Assembly: GCA_905235875.1 (NCBI GenBank)
Contig: CAJONL010000024.1
Coordinates: 1 to 5,890 of the forward strand
Length of the DNA: 5,890 bases
Direction of reading: 5' to 3'
From: an uncultured Bacilli bacterium
GTDB lineage: Bacteria; Bacillota_I; Bacilli_A; RF39; UBA660
The position numbers and the translations under genes are program-made. The first letter of the stretch is position 1. The number at the start of each line of letters is the position of its first letter. This document shows, piece by piece, positions 4,968 through 5,890 of the stretch. The notes under the pieces were generated by a model. It was given only the letters and a program-made list of their open reading frames with translations, did not search any database and was not told the DNA's origin.

Positions 4968-5536
4968 TGAAAGCAGTTTTAGAGGGACTTTTATTTCTAT
5001 CAGGAAATGAAGGAATATCAATAGAAGAAATAATAAAAATATTAGAAGTAGATGAAAAGGAAGCGTTAGAACTTTTAGAAATTTTAAAAAAAGAATATGA
5101 AAGTGATGATCGAGGTGTATCACTAAAGAAAATGGGTGGAGTTTATAAACTTACTACAAAAAGTGAACACAAAAAGTATTATGAGAAACTAGCAGAAGAA
5201 AATCTTATGAAAAGCCTTTCACAATCTGCTTTAGAAACACTTGCAATTATTGCTTATAATGAACCAGTTACAAGACTTGAAGTAGATGAATATAGGGGAG
5301 TTAATTCATCACAAATTATTAGAAATTTAGCTGCTAGAGATTTTATTAAGGAAGTTGGAAGAAGTGAAGCATTAGGTAGACCAATTCTTTGGGGAATAAC
5401 AGATGAGTTTTTAGATTATTTTGGAATAAATTCTAAAGATGAACTTCCTAAAATTGAAGAATTAAAAGAAGACAAAGAAGAGGATTTAGATTTATATAAT
5501 TCTAAATACAAGGAAGAAGAAATAGAAAGTTTATAA
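4967..5536 (+). CDS. scpB: Segregation and condensation protein B
   Basis: ScpB dimers bind the middle of the ScpA kleisin in the SMC condensin complex. The 189-residue product has two winged-helix domains. The first is about 1-75 (MKAVLEGLLFLSGNEGISIEE, split at its end, then GGVYKLTTK). The second is about 82-155, with the signatures SLSQSALETLAIIAYNEPVTR (83-103, shown in part), YRGVNSSQIIRNL, FIKEVGRSEALGRPILWGIT and FLDYFGI. An acidic, probably flexible tail follows (about 158-189: EELKEDKEEDLD and KEEEIE). TGAGGCGA, partly within the scpA end, gives a ribosome site 7 bases before the ATG. No clear terminator lies between its stop and the tRNA promoter. Confidence 0.97.
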   Translation: MKAVLEGLLFLSGNEGISIEEIIKILEVDEKEALELLEILKKEYESDDRGVSLKKMGGVYKLTTKSEHKKYYEKLAEENLMKSLSQSALETLAIIAYNEPVTRLEVDEYRGVNSSQIIRNLAARDFIKEVGRSEALGRPILWGITDEFLDYFGINSKDELPKIEELKEDKEEDLDLYNSKYKEEEIESL

Positions 5537-5543
5537 TAATTAT

Positions 5544-5571
5544 TTTACATAAATTAGAAATATGTTATAAT
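5544..5571 (+). promoter_or_regulatory. Promoter of the tRNA-Leu gene
   Basis: TTTACA (5544-5549, one mismatch to TTGACA) and a perfect TATAAT (5566-5571) are 16 bases apart. TGT before the -10 makes it extended. The expected start near 5578 is about 8 bases before the mature tRNA. This is the strongest sigma-A promoter in the window. Confidence 0.8.
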
Positions 5572-5585
5572 TATTGATATAACTT

Positions 5586-5672
5586 GCCTGTATGGCGGAA
5601 TTGGTAGACGCGGTAGACTCAAAATCTATTTTTCGTAAGAAAGTTTCGGTTCGAGTCCGAATACAGGCACCA
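5586..5672 (+). tRNA. tRNA-Leu, anticodon CAA
   Basis: The acceptor stem is GCCTGTA (5586-5592) with TACAGGC (5662-5668), discriminator A and an encoded CCA (5670-5672). The D arm is GCGGAATTGGTAGACGC. The anticodon stem GTAGA/TCTAT encloses loop CTCAAAA, giving anticodon CAA at 5620-5622, which reads UUG. The long variable arm (TTTC GTAA GAAA) and the D-arm sequence are typical of class II tRNA-Leu. The T arm TTCGG/CCGAA has loop TTCGAGT. All parts of the cloverleaf pair, with one G-U pair in the anticodon stem. Confidence 0.96.
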
Positions 5673-5716
5673 ATATTATAGGAAACTCGAACTTTTTGTA
5701 AGAGTAAGTAATAGAT

Positions 5717-5742
5717 ACTAACTAGAAATGGTTAGTTTTTTT
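5717..5742 (+). terminator. Terminator of the tRNA-Leu transcript
   Basis: ACTAAC (5717-5722) pairs with GTTAGT (5731-5736), with one further T-G pair inside, followed by seven T (5736-5742). The stem is short. It lies about 45 bases after the tRNA 3' end. Confidence 0.65.
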
Positions 5743-5773
5743 GTTAAGTGGAATAAAATTGGTTATGATTTTA

Positions 5774-5802
5774 TTTACACACTTTTTAATTTGTGTTATT
5801 TT
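5774..5802 (+). promoter_or_regulatory. Possible promoter of the last gene
   Basis: TTTACA (5774-5779) and TATTTT (5797-5802) are 17 bases apart with TGT before the -10. The predicted start, near 5809, falls within the ribosome site (GGAGG, 5809-5813). The leader would therefore be almost absent, which lowers confidence. Confidence 0.35.
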
Positions 5803-5819
5803 ATACTTGGAGGCATAAT

Positions 5820-5890
5820 ATGAAAAAAGTTTTGTTTGTAAAAATTATAATAGTTTTATTACTTGCTTTGATTCTTTGTTATATATATTA
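5820..5890 (+). CDS. Start of a membrane or secreted protein, 3' partial
   Basis: TTGGAGG (5807-5813) precedes the ATG at 5820 by 6 bases, which strongly supports a true start. The 23 visible residues begin MKKVLFVK and continue with a run of Ile, Leu, Val and Ala (IIIVLLLALILCYIY). That is an N-terminal signal sequence or membrane anchor. The Cys at residue 20 is preceded by Leu rather than Gly, Ala or Ser, so it is not a convincing lipobox. In B. subtilis the genes after scpB include dacB (a secreted carboxypeptidase for spore cortex) and spmAB; dacB would fit the secreted start, but the intervening tRNA and the short visible part leave this a guess. Confidence 0.75.
   Translation, partial: MKKVLFVKIIIVLLLALILCYIY

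Noticed and set aside
4914..5123. Minus-strand open frame of 69 residues, mostly Leu, Ile and Phe
   Set aside because: It lies antisense to the end of scpA and the start of scpB. Its hydrophobic composition is the mirror of Lys/Glu-rich codons, and it has no convincing ribosome site.
5713..5722. AGATACTAAC repeated at 1621-1630 and 5713-5722
   Set aside because: Both copies lie in unrelated terminator stems, and the match does not extend to a shared element. Ten AT-rich bases can recur by chance.
5586..5742. tRNA-Leu 3' end as an integration site for a mobile element
   Set aside because: No repeat of the tRNA 3' end, integrase or phage gene is visible in the window.
5777..5796. Short inverted repeat ACACA / TGTGT between the possible -35 and -10 of the last gene
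   Set aside because: The arms are only five bases and there are no other copies; too weak to call an operator.

Overview
The window comes from a very AT-rich, low-GC, endospore-forming Bacillota. The evidence is a sporulation locus (spoIIAA, sigF, spoVAC, spoVAD, spoVAEb), scpA-scpB, Shine-Dalgarno sites matching the usual 3' end of 16S rRNA, and extended -10 promoters. TGA ends both spoIIAA and spoVAD at family-typical places, so the standard bacterial code applies. The base composition and compact genes suggest a small-genome Bacilli lineage such as RF39 or Erysipelotrichia-type gut bacteria; that placement is inference.

Layout. Bases 1-578 hold the 3' part of a SpoU/TrmH-type RNA 2'-O-methyltransferase, closed by a hairpin terminator. 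An intergenic stretch follows with a perfect Spo0A box and an extended -10 element. It leads into spoIIAA (685-1020), which overlaps sigF (1017-1655) by ATGA. An unrecognised 199-residue gene on the minus strand (1635-2234) converges on sigF; the two 3' ends overlap and share a bidirectional terminator. A divergent promoter region then leads to the compact spoVAC-spoVAD-spoVAEb operon (2310-4082), which has its own terminator. Next come a promoter with an inverted repeat and the scpA-scpB condensin operon (4251-5536). The window ends with tRNA-Leu(CAA), its terminator, and the start of a gene with a hydrophobic N-terminus.

How the genes work together. SpoIIAA and sigma-F form the first forespore-specific switch of sporulation. 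The SpoVA proteins carry dipicolinic acid into the forespore late in sporulation and release it at germination. ScpAB acts with SMC in chromosome organisation.

The main oddity is the sigma-F switch. The gene for the anti-sigma factor and kinase SpoIIAB, normally between spoIIAA and sigF, is missing. SpoIIAA has Lys where the Ser phosphorylated by SpoIIAB should be. Sigma-F lacks about 40 N-terminal residues. Together these suggest that the classical partner-switching control of sigma-F has been lost or rebuilt in this organism.
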